Under the pieces are notes generated by a model. That model searched no databases. It worked only from the letters and a program-made list of their open reading frames with translations, and was not told where the DNA came from. A DNA stretch of 35,235 nt from Microcaldota archaeon. GTDB taxonomy: Archaea; Micrarchaeota; Micrarchaeia; Micrarchaeales; Micrarchaeaceae. The number at the start of each line of letters is the position of its first letter. The first letter of the stretch is position 1. The stretch spans positions 1 through 35,235 of the forward strand of contig DAHXLY010000003.1 of the NCBI GenBank assembly GCA_027365735.1, in the 5' to 3' direction. Below are positions 9,501 to 19,795 of the stretch, in pieces. Made by a program: the position numbers and the translations under genes.

Positions 9501-10109
9501 ATGGGCGACAAGAAGATCATCGTCTTTGACCTAGATGGTGTGTTCTGGGACGACGTGCAGATGAAGCTGCGAAAACACCTGCGCACCACCAGCACCCCGA
9601 TAGCCCAGGCTTTTTGCGAGGCTGTGGTGCTGCCTCTGAACAGCTTCCCTGCGATGGTTGCGCGCTCTACAAAAGACCTGAAGAAGGGCGTCCTGGTCAA
9701 GGAGGCCATCGATGCCGCGAGGACCCTGGCGGAGGACGGTTGGGAGATTTTCATAAGGACCAGCAACCCGACGATAGACACCGACGAGCTTGAACGGCTG
9801 CTTGCAAAGAGGAAAGTGCCGATCGAAAGGGTGCTTGAGACCTCTTCCATGGCCGGCAAAGCGGACATGATCGATGGCGTAAGGCCCGTAGTGGTGGAGG
9901 ACAACCCCATTGTCGCCCTGAAGGCGGCGAGAAGGGGTTGCAGCGTGGTGCTTCTCGTAAAGGACTACAACCGATTCGGAAGCTGGCTGGCCAGCAAGGT
10001 GAACCGCAGCATAACCAGGATAAGGGCGATGGACGAGACCGTCGAGGCCGTGCGGAGCCTGGCGAGAACCGAGATGCCCAACCGCAGGAAGATCCTGTCG
10101 GTCGCCTGA
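9501..10109 (+). CDS. HAD-superfamily hydrolase
   Basis: VFDLDGVFWDD motif I; IRTSNP motif II-like; VVVEDNPIVALKAARRG motif IV. Confidence 0.75.
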   Translation: MGDKKIIVFDLDGVFWDDVQMKLRKHLRTTSTPIAQAFCEAVVLPLNSFPAMVARSTKDLKKGVLVKEAIDAARTLAEDGWEIFIRTSNPTIDTDELERLLAKRKVPIERVLETSSMAGKADMIDGVRPVVVEDNPIVALKAARRGCSVVLLVKDYNRFGSWLASKVNRSITRIRAMDETVEAVRSLARTEMPNRRKILSVA

Positions 10110-11225
10110 TTAATCCTTGAAGATTCCCATCCTCTCGATAATCGACTGTACGTCGACGTCCTCGTTCTTCAGGAGTATTTTTTCTATGTCCCTTGGCGTT
10201 ACTTTATCGTACCTCTTCCTAAATTCGCCTACTCTCTTCATCAGCTTTTCAAACAGCATCTGCTTCAGCTCGCCGCTCAGCAGCTTGCCGGACCTGTACT
10301 CCTCCCCTATCTTATCGGACTCCTTCTCCGAGAGGAAGTAGCTCTTCAGGTAGAGGAACGCTACATCAACATCAGGATTCCCTCCAAGCCTGCGGTGCTC
10401 CTCAACGCTGGTCTGGCCACCGCTGAAAGCCGCCATTACCTTCTTCTTGATGCTCTTCTCATCCTCAAGGAAGAATATCGCATTGTTCCTCGACTTCGAC
10501 ATCTTGTTTCCGTCGGTGCCCGGGAAGAACCTCGAATGCAGCACGGCTGGCTTGTTGTAGCCGAACTTGTCCGCCATGTCCCTGCACACCCTGAGGTGCG
10601 CGTCCTCGTCAGGGCCGATCGGCACCAGGACGTTGGGTATCCCCATCGTCTGCGGAAGGGTCACGTGGGCCGCCTGGACCGCCGGATAGAAGTGCAAACC
10701 CGCGTTTTGGTCGTGGGTGTACCCGTACACCGCCCTGATCTCCGACATCGTCACGCCCCTCGACAGTTTTATCGCCAGATTGTAGATATCGGTGTAAAGA
10801 TAGTCGATTATGATGTGGGTCTTGCCCGGGTCGAAGCCCATGCCTATCATCGTCCTCACTAGGGTTAGAGCGTTCTTCATCGCCTCCTCCTGGGTCTTGA
10901 CCTTCAGCGAAACATAGCTTTCATCATCTGAGATAGGGATGAACACCTTCAGTCCGTGCTCCCTTTGGAAGTACATGTTGGTGTCAAACACGCCAAGATG
11001 GCCAAGGTGCATGTTCCCGCTAGCGTTGAACCCCGACACTATGGCGCACTTCTCGCCCCTCTTGAGGCTGGAATAGAACTTGTCGAAGTCCCTGTGTGAA
11101 TAGATCAGGCCTTTGTTGAACGTGTAGAAGTCCGGAAGGCTCTTGAGCTTGTCGATGCTGTCGGCTCCGAAGGAGGTGAGGAGCTTCTTGTTGTCCGCTA
11201 GAAGGTCATCCGGCATGGTTACCAC
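10110..11225 (-). CDS. trpS: Tryptophanyl-tRNA synthetase (archaeal/eukaryal type)
   Basis: Class I signature SGNMHLGHL and KMSKS (GTDGNKMSKSRNNAIF); PIGPDEDAHLRVCRDMA. Confidence 0.93.
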   Translation of the reverse strand: MVTMPDDLLADNKKLLTSFGADSIDKLKSLPDFYTFNKGLIYSHRDFDKFYSSLKRGEKCAIVSGFNASGNMHLGHLGVFDTNMYFQREHGLKVFIPISDDESYVSLKVKTQEEAMKNALTLVRTMIGMGFDPGKTHIIIDYLYTDIYNLAIKLSRGVTMSEIRAVYGYTHDQNAGLHFYPAVQAAHVTLPQTMGIPNVLVPIGPDEDAHLRVCRDMADKFGYNKPAVLHSRFFPGTDGNKMSKSRNNAIFFLEDEKSIKKKVMAAFSGGQTSVEEHRRLGGNPDVDVAFLYLKSYFLSEKESDKIGEEYRSGKLLSGELKQMLFEKLMKRVGEFRKRYDKVTPRDIEKILLKNEDVDVQSIIERMGIFKD

Positions 11226-11402
11226 TTGCGCTCACGGCGCTACTATCCTCGAATAATACGTATTTAGCCTTTGCTTTTCGGCCAGGACGAGATATGCTGC
11301 AAGCTAGGGATGTGTCAGGCGCAACGCCAAATAAGATCCCTTCTGAACTGCATAGTATGATTTCGGTTTTTCAGATATATAAGGCTTCTGTGCGGACTGG
11401 GA

Positions 11403-13115
11403 ATGTTTTTTATATCTGGCGCACTGTATTATACCGCAAACGGTGATTCCTTCAGGTACATAGTAACGGCAGCTCTGCCGTATGTGAACAACGTCCCACA
11501 TCTCGGGCATCTCATTAGCACGCTGCTTCCCGCGGATGTGTATTCGAGGTTCCTGAAGCTGCAGGGCAATGAGGTAGTTTACATCTGTGGCACCGATGAG
11601 TACGGAACGACCACGGAGATAGCGGCGCTCAAGCAGGGAATAACGCCGAAGGAGCTGACCGACAAGTATTACGCCATCGACAGGGAGGCGTTCGACAGGA
11701 TGGATTGCAAGCCGGACATATTCTCCAGAACCTCAGATCCGGCCCACACGAGGCTGGTGCAGTCGTTCTACGAATCGGTCAAGAAGAACGGATATTCATA
11801 CAAGAAGAACATAGAGCAGCTTTACTGCGACAGGGACCAGAGGTTCCTCCCTGACAGGTTCGTTGAAGGGACTTGTCCGCACTGCGGGTTCGAGCAGGCG
11901 AAGGGAGACCAGTGCGAAAGCTGCGGTAAGGTCCTCCGTCCGACGGAGCTGATAAAGCCAAGATGCACGATCTGCGGCACAACCCCGCACGTCAGGAAGG
12001 AGGAGCACGTATTCTTCGCGCTCAGCAAGCTACAGGACAAACTCTACAAGTTTGTCGGAGCCCAGACCCATTGGTTCCCGAGCTCGAGGAATTTCGCGCT
12101 CTCCTGGATCAAGGAGGGGCTCGAGGACATTGACATACAGCGCGACATAAAGTGGGGAGTCCCGATTCCTGAGGCGGGCAGCACCGGCGTATTTTATTCG
12201 TGGTTCGATGCGCCCCTAGGATATGTGACCTTCACAGAACAGCTCGGCAAGGGAAGCTGGTGGCACGACAGCAAAACTAGGCTGGTGCACTTCATCGGCA
12301 AGGACAACATCGCATTCCACACGATGTTCTTTCCTGGAATGCTCATAGCTGCGGGAGACAATTACGTGCTGCCGTGGATGGTCGCATCGTACGAGTTCCT
12401 CAACTGGGAGGGAGGCGAGAAGTTTTCCAAGTCTAGAGGAGTGGGGCTTACGGTGCCGGATGCCAACCAGCTTTACCCTGCTGATTACTGGAGGTACTAT
12501 CTCCTCTCGATACTCACGGAGAAGAAGGACGCCAATTTCTCGTGGGAGGACTTCCAGGCCAAGATTAATACGGAGCTGAACGATACGCTCGGCAACTTCC
12601 TCCAACGCACATTGGTATTCACGCAGAACTCGTTTGGCGGAAAGGTGCCCACCCCTGGCGAGTTGACCGCGGCAGACAAAAGTGCGCTCCTCGCAATCGA
12701 CACGGCTTTCGAGAAGGTGTCGAAACACCTCGGTGACATCGAGCTCAAGTCGGCGCTGGAGGAGGTGATGGGGCTTGCAAGGACCGGCAACCAGTACCTC
12801 CAGGCAGAGGCGCCGTGGAAGAACAAGGAGAGGAGCAACACGATAATATACGTCTCATTGAACGTCGCAAGTGCTCTTTCGGTGCTGCTCGCGCCGTTCC
12901 TCCCGTCCACTTCCGAAAAGATGAGGGGCTACCTTGGTGCGAAGCCCGTCAGAGACTGGGAAGACGCCAAGGAGAGGGTGAAGGCCGGCAGGGCGATAGG
13001 AAAACCGGAGCCGTTGTTCAAGAAGATCGAGGCGAAGGAGATCGCGGAGTACAGAAAGAAGTACGCTGGCGTCCCCGAGGCAAAGGCCGAGAAGAAGAAG
13101 CCAGAGAAGAAATAG
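11403..13115 (+). CDS. metG: Methionyl-tRNA synthetase
   Basis: TAALPYVNNVPHLGHL (HIGH), two Zn knuckles CPHCGFEQAKGDQCESC and CTICG, KFSKS variant of KMSKS; WFDAPLGYV. Confidence 0.95.
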   Translation: MFFISGALYYTANGDSFRYIVTAALPYVNNVPHLGHLISTLLPADVYSRFLKLQGNEVVYICGTDEYGTTTEIAALKQGITPKELTDKYYAIDREAFDRMDCKPDIFSRTSDPAHTRLVQSFYESVKKNGYSYKKNIEQLYCDRDQRFLPDRFVEGTCPHCGFEQAKGDQCESCGKVLRPTELIKPRCTICGTTPHVRKEEHVFFALSKLQDKLYKFVGAQTHWFPSSRNFALSWIKEGLEDIDIQRDIKWGVPIPEAGSTGVFYSWFDAPLGYVTFTEQLGKGSWWHDSKTRLVHFIGKDNIAFHTMFFPGMLIAAGDNYVLPWMVASYEFLNWEGGEKFSKSRGVGLTVPDANQLYPADYWRYYLLSILTEKKDANFSWEDFQAKINTELNDTLGNFLQRTLVFTQNSFGGKVPTPGELTAADKSALLAIDTAFEKVSKHLGDIELKSALEEVMGLARTGNQYLQAEAPWKNKERSNTIIYVSLNVASALSVLLAPFLPSTSEKMRGYLGAKPVRDWEDAKERVKAGRAIGKPEPLFKKIEAKEIAEYRKKYAGVPEAKAEKKKPEKK

Positions 13116-14198
13116 TTATCGCGTTATTTTGTAAGACTTGACCTTTTCGTAAAGCTCTTTCGCCTTCTTATCTTTCTCGAAATGTTCACGGATAGGTTTT
13201 ATCTGTTTCTCAAGTTCCGCTGCCACGAAGGGCTTGAGGTCGGCCGGATGTATTTTGCCTGCCTTGTAAATTGCGATCAGGTCGTCATAGTTCTTCGCCT
13301 CCACCGGTCCGCCGAATTTCTGCGGTCTGTCGATCGTGATCGGCAGCGACTTATCATCGATTATGAGCTTGTCCAGGTAATCAAACATCGGGTTGCCCTC
13401 AATCACCTTTTCTGGGCAGTAAGCCGAATTGATCTTCTTGATTATCACATCAGGGGTGTCATGAACGAGTATCGATGAGTTCGGATCTGACTTCGACATC
13501 TTAAACGACATTCCTTCCGCATCGCTCATCGTCTTTAGGTCGGATGGTGCTCCCTTAAGCCCAAGGAGGTATGCGTGGTGCACCGCAACCGGTACTTTCC
13601 ATTTGTATTTCTGCGCCACCTCTCTTGCGAGGATGTTGGCCTTCCTTTGGTCCATTCCAAGCTGGCAGATGTCAATGTCCATTTGGAAGATATCTGTGAC
13701 CTGCATGCACGGGTAGAACAACGAGGCAGTATCCTGGGCTTCACCCTCTTTTCTGCCCATTATTGTGACCGCCCTCCTGACCCTGTCCAACGTAAGGACC
13801 TTTCCGACCCTTATGAACATGTCCCAGTACTTCAGGTCGCTCATCAGGTCCTTGCACCATACCACATTAACCTTACCTGTGTCGATGCCGGCCCCGCGCC
13901 AAACCTCAACGAAGTACCTTCCCACATCCCTTATCTTTTCTAGGTCCCCATCCATCTTGTTATTGATCAGCGCGAAGTAGTCGGCAAGGTAGAGGTTGAA
14001 CTTGATTCCTACGCTGAGCATCCTCTTCAGGTTTTTCGCCCTGAGTATGCCGAAGTGTATAGCTGCGATTCCGGAAGGCTCGAATCCGTCATAAGCGAGC
14101 GGGTGGTCGTTCGTCTGGAAGAGCCGCCTCAGCTCGTCCTCCGTGACGATCTCCTGTGCGAAGCTCTTGATCGCATCCATCTTTGTTTCAACGTCCAT
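13116..14198 (-). CDS. tyrS: Tyrosyl-tRNA synthetase (archaeal/eukaryal type)
   Basis: YDGFEPSGIAAIHFGILRAKNLKRM (HIGH region), MSFKMSKSDPNSSI (KMSKS), YPCMQVTDIFQMDIDICQLGMDQRKANILARE. Confidence 0.95.
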   Translation of the reverse strand: MDVETKMDAIKSFAQEIVTEDELRRLFQTNDHPLAYDGFEPSGIAAIHFGILRAKNLKRMLSVGIKFNLYLADYFALINNKMDGDLEKIRDVGRYFVEVWRGAGIDTGKVNVVWCKDLMSDLKYWDMFIRVGKVLTLDRVRRAVTIMGRKEGEAQDTASLFYPCMQVTDIFQMDIDICQLGMDQRKANILAREVAQKYKWKVPVAVHHAYLLGLKGAPSDLKTMSDAEGMSFKMSKSDPNSSILVHDTPDVIIKKINSAYCPEKVIEGNPMFDYLDKLIIDDKSLPITIDRPQKFGGPVEAKNYDDLIAIYKAGKIHPADLKPFVAAELEKQIKPIREHFEKDKKAKELYEKVKSYKITR

Positions 14199-14271
14199 GC
14201 TTCCACTCTCTCTGCTGTGTTAGTAGTGATAATGAAGGCTTTTATGTTTTCTGTACGCCCAGAGCAGCACA

Positions 14272-15096
14272 TCAATTTTTTCCAGAAACAGCATCGACCA
14301 ACGCCCTTACCTTTTTCACGCTCACCCTTGAGTTATAGGGCTTTAGGTTTCTCTCGCCTTCAACGATTCTCCCCTCCTTCACAGAGGTGCTGACTATTGC
14401 CACATCGGCATATTCAAAAAGCGTTTTCGCATTGTTATAGCTCAGCCCGCTTCCGATGACGATAGGTATCTTAACGCATCCCCTCGCCTCCTTCAGATCC
14501 GACATGTCCGGAGCATCACCGGTCCACTCGCCAGTTATGACTATCGCGTCTGCGCCCTTCCTCTCCGCGTCAATCGCCGATTCTGAAACACTACGGCTCT
14601 TCAGAATGGTTGCGTGTTTCACCTGTATGTCAGCGAATATCTGCACCTTGTCCGCACCGAAATCGCTTCTTGTCCTAAGTACATCTTCGGGATCCGCTAT
14701 CACCGTGCCGAAGTCGGTCTTCACGCTGTCAACAAAGACCGGCACCCGGATGAATTTCGCTCCCAGTGCCACTGCAATTGCGAATGCAGATTTGTAATCG
14801 TTCCAGAGCACGCTGACACCAAGCGGGAGTTTCGTCCTCCTCTTTATCTCTGCACCAAGGTATGTCATCGCCGAAACAGTTTCAGGACCCACGTGTATCT
14901 TGTGTGGTATGTCGTAGTTATTTTCTATGATGATGGAATCAGCACCTCCATTTTCGAAGGCGGCCGCATCCTTCAGTGCCATATCCAGCACATCCTCCAT
15001 GCTTTTGAACCCCTTGTAGCCAATTAGCGGAGAAAAATGGAGCGCGCCTATTATCGGTTTGTTCCTTACGCTGTTAAAAATATCCTTTAAGCTCAA
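14272..15096 (-). CDS. BtpA/SgcQ-family TIM-barrel protein
   Basis: IIGALHFSPLIGY..., DAAAFENGGADSIIIENNYDIP, GVSVLWNDYKSAFAIAVALGAKFIRVPVFVD, IVITGEWTGDAPDMSDLKEAR, VIGSGLSYNNAKTLFEYADVAIVSTSVK. Confidence 0.87.
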   Translation of the reverse strand: MSLKDIFNSVRNKPIIGALHFSPLIGYKGFKSMEDVLDMALKDAAAFENGGADSIIIENNYDIPHKIHVGPETVSAMTYLGAEIKRRTKLPLGVSVLWNDYKSAFAIAVALGAKFIRVPVFVDSVKTDFGTVIADPEDVLRTRSDFGADKVQIFADIQVKHATILKSRSVSESAIDAERKGADAIVITGEWTGDAPDMSDLKEARGCVKIPIVIGSGLSYNNAKTLFEYADVAIVSTSVKEGRIVEGERNLKPYNSRVSVKKVRALVDAVSGKN

Positions 15097-15172
15097 CGTC
15101 TCACTTATCCTGTGGTATAGTTCGATGCTATTAATCTAATTATATTGTGGGTACTAATAATAAAAATTTTTA

Positions 15173-15949
15173 TTAGCGTTGTGGGAACATCGTGGCCGCA
15201 ACTTTCACCAATCTCTTATAACCTATCAGCCTGTTATCTTTCATCCCGGTCCATTCCTCATCTAGGACATCTGATACAGTGAACACTGCAGCTGCACGCC
15301 TCTTGAAAAGTTTTGCTACAGTAAACAGCGTTGAAGCTTCCATCTCAACGTTCAAAATCCCAATTTTACGGTAGTGTAGAACTTCCTTATACGTTTCTCT
15401 GTAAGGCGCATCTATGGTCCAGGTTGGACCCTTTACGTACTTGAGGCCTGATCTTTCCACCGCATTCTCTAGTTGCTTTGACAGCTGTCTGTCCGGATAT
15501 GCATATAGAGAGGGCCTGGCATAATGGTGCGAAGTACCCTCATCCCTGACGGCCTTAGTGCAGATTGTTACCTCATTGATTCCTAACGATTTTGTTAACG
15601 AACCAGCGATGCCTAAAATTATGAAATTGTTTATTCCATAGTACGAAAGCTCTTCTACGACGGTTGCAGTCAATGGTGCGCCTATCCCGAGTTTGAGCAT
15701 TATTACTTGTTTGTTTTTGGAAAGGAAGACATCCAAATAGTCCCCATAGATTTTTTTGTAGCGTTTAAGCTCCAAGGGTTTCTTTGCAAAACGTATCATG
15801 TGTCTAGAGTACACGAGTATTGCTGTCTTAAGCTGTTTAGGTCTACTAATACTACGGCTCTTGAAAAACACCTTCGGCGTCACCATCGGTTCAAAAGTAT
15901 GCTTTTTCTTATACTTTGGAAACGCTGTTCCACTAGTCATTTTTTTCAC
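15173..15949 (-). CDS. Nucleoside (uridine-type) phosphorylase
   Basis: IGAPLTATVVEELSYYGINNFIILGIAGSL, GILNVEMEASTLFTVAKLFKRRAAAVFTVSD: PNP/UDP family signatures. Confidence 0.87.
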   Translation of the reverse strand: MKKMTSGTAFPKYKKKHTFEPMVTPKVFFKSRSISRPKQLKTAILVYSRHMIRFAKKPLELKRYKKIYGDYLDVFLSKNKQVIMLKLGIGAPLTATVVEELSYYGINNFIILGIAGSLTKSLGINEVTICTKAVRDEGTSHHYARPSLYAYPDRQLSKQLENAVERSGLKYVKGPTWTIDAPYRETYKEVLHYRKIGILNVEMEASTLFTVAKLFKRRAAAVFTVSDVLDEEWTGMKDNRLIGYKRLVKVAATMFPQR

Positions 15950-15973
15950 ATGGTGGATTTGAATGCACAGCTT

Positions 15974-16792
15974 TTAAGTCTTCTGTGCATGGTCGTCTAA
16001 CGAAAAGCACTTTGCAATCACCCTATAGTTATCGTTTGTCAGTTCCGCCGGCCTCTTATTGAGTATTGACCTCCATTTTCCGCTGAATATCTCCTCCAGC
16101 TTTGCCTCCGCCTCCTTCTTCGTCATCCTCTTCCCAAAGATGTTCTCTCCCTTGTCCCAAAACAGTTTCAGCAGCGTATTTCCAACCTTCTTCTTGTCAA
16201 ACAGGAATATCTGCTGCAGGATGTAGCTTGCCCTGTTCTTGTCGGGTCCCACCTGTTTTGGTTTGATTCGCACATATTCTGAACTAACCTTTGGAGGAGG
16301 AGTAAAACTGTTTTTGTCGACCTCGAACAGCACATCCACATCGTAGAATGCCATGAACATCGCGGATATCCCGCCGAAAGCAGCATCAGAGGGCTTGGCT
16401 GTCATTTTTGTGGTGAAGCCGTGCGGCACCATAAGTATAGCTGATTCAAAATTCTGCCTCCTTTCCCTGATCAGTCTTACAAAGAACTGCTGTATTATGG
16501 AATAGGGAGTGTTTGTTATTATCTTGTTGAAGTTTGGAAGCACAACCCTGAGTATGTCACCATGTATCACTTTGACGTTTTCGCTTCCTGCGAACTTTTT
16601 GTTGAGAATTTTCACGAACCTGCTGTCTTTTTCGACTATGAAGAGCCTGCCGCAGTGCTTTATCAGCTCTTCCGAAAGGTTTCCAGGCCCTCCGCCCACC
16701 TCTAGCACCACATCGCCCCTGCTCAGGTCTGCTGCCTCCACCATGGAGCGCATGAGCTGCATGTCGTTGAGTATGTGCTGGTCGTCCTTCAC
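15974..16792 (-). CDS. ksgA: 16S rRNA A1518/A1519 N6-dimethyltransferase (Dim1/KsgA family)
   Basis: QHILNDMQLMRSMVEAADLSRGDVVLEVGGGPGNLSEELIKHCGRLFIVEKDSRF; ITNTPYSIIQQFFVRLI (NLPY-type motif variant NTPY). Confidence 0.9.
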   Translation of the reverse strand: MKDDQHILNDMQLMRSMVEAADLSRGDVVLEVGGGPGNLSEELIKHCGRLFIVEKDSRFVKILNKKFAGSENVKVIHGDILRVVLPNFNKIITNTPYSIIQQFFVRLIRERRQNFESAILMVPHGFTTKMTAKPSDAAFGGISAMFMAFYDVDVLFEVDKNSFTPPPKVSSEYVRIKPKQVGPDKNRASYILQQIFLFDKKKVGNTLLKLFWDKGENIFGKRMTKKEAEAKLEEIFSGKWRSILNKRPAELTNDNYRVIAKCFSLDDHAQKT

Positions 16793-16870
16793 CGTTCAAT
16801 CACCAATCCCGTAATAGAGCCTCGCTAAAGCTTTTATTTGTTCTGCAATATAGTATAGCAGGTTCTGCTT

Positions 16871-18367
16871 ATGAACATTGACGACCTTACAGCATTGGCG
16901 AAGCAGCGCGGCTTCTTCTGGCCTGCGGCTGAGATATACGGGGGAGCCTCTGGCCTATATGATTATGGTAATATCGGCGCGCTCTTCAAGAGGAGATGGG
17001 AGATCGTTTGGCTCTCATACTTCGTGGACACCAATCCGGACTACCATCTCATCGATGGTGCTAATATGCTTCCTGAAAGCCCCCTGATTCATTCAGGCCA
17101 TGCGTCCAGGTTCAATGATGTGTTGGTAGGATGTGGCAAGTGCAAGACCTACTATCGCGCTGATGTGTTACTGGCGGATGCAGGCGCGAAAATATCGGAA
17201 GGTGCCGGAAGCGAGGAGATCGACAAGGCAATAAGGGACAACAAACTGAAGTGCCCGAAGTGCAAGTCCATACAGTTCATGCCGTCAAAGGCGTTCAACA
17301 TGATGCTTGACCTGCATTTGGGTCCCGACAAGGGTGAAAGTGGTTATCTAAGGCCTGAAACCGCGCAGTCCGCTTATTTGAATTTCTTTAGAGAGTTCAA
17401 TATATTGCGAAAGCAGCTTCCACTTGGGCTTGCCGTAATTGGCAGGGCATACAGGAATGAGATATCACCAAGGCAGGGCCTTTACAGAATGCGCGAACTC
17501 ATTCAGGCTGAGCTCCAGATATTCTTCGACCCTGCGACATGGAAACCAGACATCAGCAAAGTAAGGGGGCGCAAGCTTAACGTCGTTCTGTACAAGAAGG
17601 AGCCTGCAGTGATCACCGTGGAGGATCTGATTACGAAGCACAACATTCCCGAGTTTTATGCATATCACATGGCGTTGATTGATGCGTTCTACAAAGACGC
17701 AATAAAGGTGCCGGAGGGCAAGCTCCACTTCCTCGAGAAGGGCGGCGACGAGAAGGCGTTCTACAATAAAGTTCATATGGACATAGAGGTTGACGTCGAA
17801 AGCTGGGGTGGCTTCAAGGAAGTCGGTGGTCTTCACTACCGTGGTGATTACGACCTGACCCAACACAGCAAGGGATCCAAGCAGGACCTGGCAGTGCTGA
17901 TCGATGGCAAGAAGGTGATGCCAAATGTTCTGGAGCTTAGCTTTGGGGTCGACAGGAACTTGTGGATGTTGATAGACGTGTTCTTCAAAAAGGACGAAGC
18001 AAGAAGCGTCCTCAAGATTCCGCCTTTCATGGCTCCGTACCATGCCGGTCTATTTGCGCTCCAGAAGGACGAGGGAATCGACAAGATGGTTGAAAATGTC
18101 CACAACAAACTCAGGAAGAGCCTGAAGGTGTTCTTGGACGACTCCGGATCCATCGGAAAGAGGTACGCGAGGATGGATGAAATAGGCACTCCCTTCTGCA
18201 TCACTGTCGATTTCGACTCAGCGAACAAACAGTCGAAGGAGTACAACACCGTCACGGTCAGGTCAAGGGACGATAAGAGCCAGGTGCGTGTCAAGGTGGA
18301 CGAACTAGAGCATTTCATAAAGGAGAAGGTCGCCTTCGACCCGTACAAGGTCTTTGAGTTCCACTGA
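16871..18367 (+). CDS. glyS: Glycyl-tRNA synthetase (archaeal/eukaryal alpha2 type)
   Basis: RGFFWPAAEIYGGASGLYDYGNIGALFKRRWEIVW; CGKC..CPKC; RPETAQSAYLNFFREFNILRKQLPLGLAVIGRAYRNEISPRQGLYRMREL. Confidence 0.95.
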   Translation: MNIDDLTALAKQRGFFWPAAEIYGGASGLYDYGNIGALFKRRWEIVWLSYFVDTNPDYHLIDGANMLPESPLIHSGHASRFNDVLVGCGKCKTYYRADVLLADAGAKISEGAGSEEIDKAIRDNKLKCPKCKSIQFMPSKAFNMMLDLHLGPDKGESGYLRPETAQSAYLNFFREFNILRKQLPLGLAVIGRAYRNEISPRQGLYRMRELIQAELQIFFDPATWKPDISKVRGRKLNVVLYKKEPAVITVEDLITKHNIPEFYAYHMALIDAFYKDAIKVPEGKLHFLEKGGDEKAFYNKVHMDIEVDVESWGGFKEVGGLHYRGDYDLTQHSKGSKQDLAVLIDGKKVMPNVLELSFGVDRNLWMLIDVFFKKDEARSVLKIPPFMAPYHAGLFALQKDEGIDKMVENVHNKLRKSLKVFLDDSGSIGKRYARMDEIGTPFCITVDFDSANKQSKEYNTVTVRSRDDKSQVRVKVDELEHFIKEKVAFDPYKVFEFH

Positions 18368-19735
18368 TTACGGCTCAACCCTGTTCATCGTCCTCGGGAA
18401 TGGTATTGCATCCCTTATGCTGTCCAGCTTCAGTATCCATCTGCATACCCTTTCCGACCCCATTCCGAATCCGGAGTGCGGAACGCTTCCGTACTTCCTC
18501 AGTTCTATATACCACTTGTAATTCTCCTCCCTCAGTCCTGCTTCATTGAGCCTCTTTATCAGCTCGTCGTAGTCAGCGACCCTTTCGCTGCCTCCTATTA
18601 TCTCGCCGATCCCTTCCGGAGCCAGCAGGTCTCCGTCCAACACCGTCCTCGGATCATCTGGATCAATCTTCATGTAGAACGCCCTCATCTCTTTCGGCTG
18701 GTTTGTCAGGAAGACCGGCTGCATGTTCTCTTGCACAAGCCTCTTCTCCTCATCAAGCCCTATTCCATCGCCCCACTTTATCTCCAGCCCCTTCTTCTGG
18801 AGTATCTTTATCGCCTCCTCGTATGTCATCTTATCGAACGGCGCCTTTATCGCGAGCATGTCCTTCGGGTCGCGGCTGAATTTCCTGAGTATGTCCGCCT
18901 GTTTTTTCGCCGCCTCGTGACATATGTATTCTACCAGCTCGCCCTGGAGCTTCATATTCATCGCCTGGTCATAGAACGCCATTTCTGGCTCAAGCTGCCA
19001 GAACTCCGTTAGGTGCCTTGGGGTCCTGCTCGGCTCCGCCCTGAAGGACGGTGCGAACACATAGACCAACGGATAACCTGCAATCATCGCCTCGCTGTAA
19101 AGCTGTCCCGTTTGTGCGAGGTACGCCTTCCTGTTAAAATATTTGACCTCAAAGACCGTTGAGCCGCTCTCCGCCGCGCTGCCCACAAACATCGGCGGCT
19201 GGAACTCCAGGAATCCCCTATCATCAAGGAACTGCCTGCAAGTCCTGAGCAGGAATGCCTTAAACTTTACAATGTCGATTATGTGCTGCGACCTGACCCA
19301 CAGGTGACGGACATCAAGCAGGAATTCTGTGCTCTGGTCCTTCGTTATCGGGAACGGCTCGCCCTTGAATTCCACCTTCAGGTCTTTTGCGCGTATCTCC
19401 ACGCCTCCCGGCGCGCGCGGCTCGTCTGCAACCTCACCCAAAACATAAACGACCGACTCGATGAATACACTGTTGGCGTTGTCCCACATCCTCTTGTTCT
19501 TATCGTCGTTCTTGACCGCGCACTGCACGATCCCGGTGCCGTCCCTAACTATGACGAAAGCGACGCTCGAACCGCTCCTCTGCCTGTGGACCCACCCCCT
19601 AATCAGGACCTCCTTTCCTACCTTCTCTTTGAGGTCCGATATCCGTGTGACGCGACCGCTGACCTCTTCTAAAGTTCCCTTAAGCATTCCATCTAGCTCC
19701 TTACCCATTGAATCACTAGGCTTAGTTTGGAACAA
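18368..19735 (-). CDS. asnS: Asparaginyl-tRNA synthetase (class IIb, AsnRS/AspRS-like)
   Basis: OB-fold VLIRGWVHRQRSGSSVAFVIVRDGTGIVQC; STEFLLDVRHLWVRSQ; GEIIGGSERVADYDELIKR; YGSVPHSGFGMGSERVCRWILKLDSIRDAIPFPRTMNRVEP. The true start is probably MGKELDG at 19708. Confidence 0.85.
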   Translation of the reverse strand: MFQTKPSDSMGKELDGMLKGTLEEVSGRVTRISDLKEKVGKEVLIRGWVHRQRSGSSVAFVIVRDGTGIVQCAVKNDDKNKRMWDNANSVFIESVVYVLGEVADEPRAPGGVEIRAKDLKVEFKGEPFPITKDQSTEFLLDVRHLWVRSQHIIDIVKFKAFLLRTCRQFLDDRGFLEFQPPMFVGSAAESGSTVFEVKYFNRKAYLAQTGQLYSEAMIAGYPLVYVFAPSFRAEPSRTPRHLTEFWQLEPEMAFYDQAMNMKLQGELVEYICHEAAKKQADILRKFSRDPKDMLAIKAPFDKMTYEEAIKILQKKGLEIKWGDGIGLDEEKRLVQENMQPVFLTNQPKEMRAFYMKIDPDDPRTVLDGDLLAPEGIGEIIGGSERVADYDELIKRLNEAGLREENYKWYIELRKYGSVPHSGFGMGSERVCRWILKLDSIRDAIPFPRTMNRVEP

Positions 19736-19795
19736 GTTGCCCCCAACACAAATTATTGAACGGAATGTTATAAAACCCTATCGTGCAGCGAAAGC

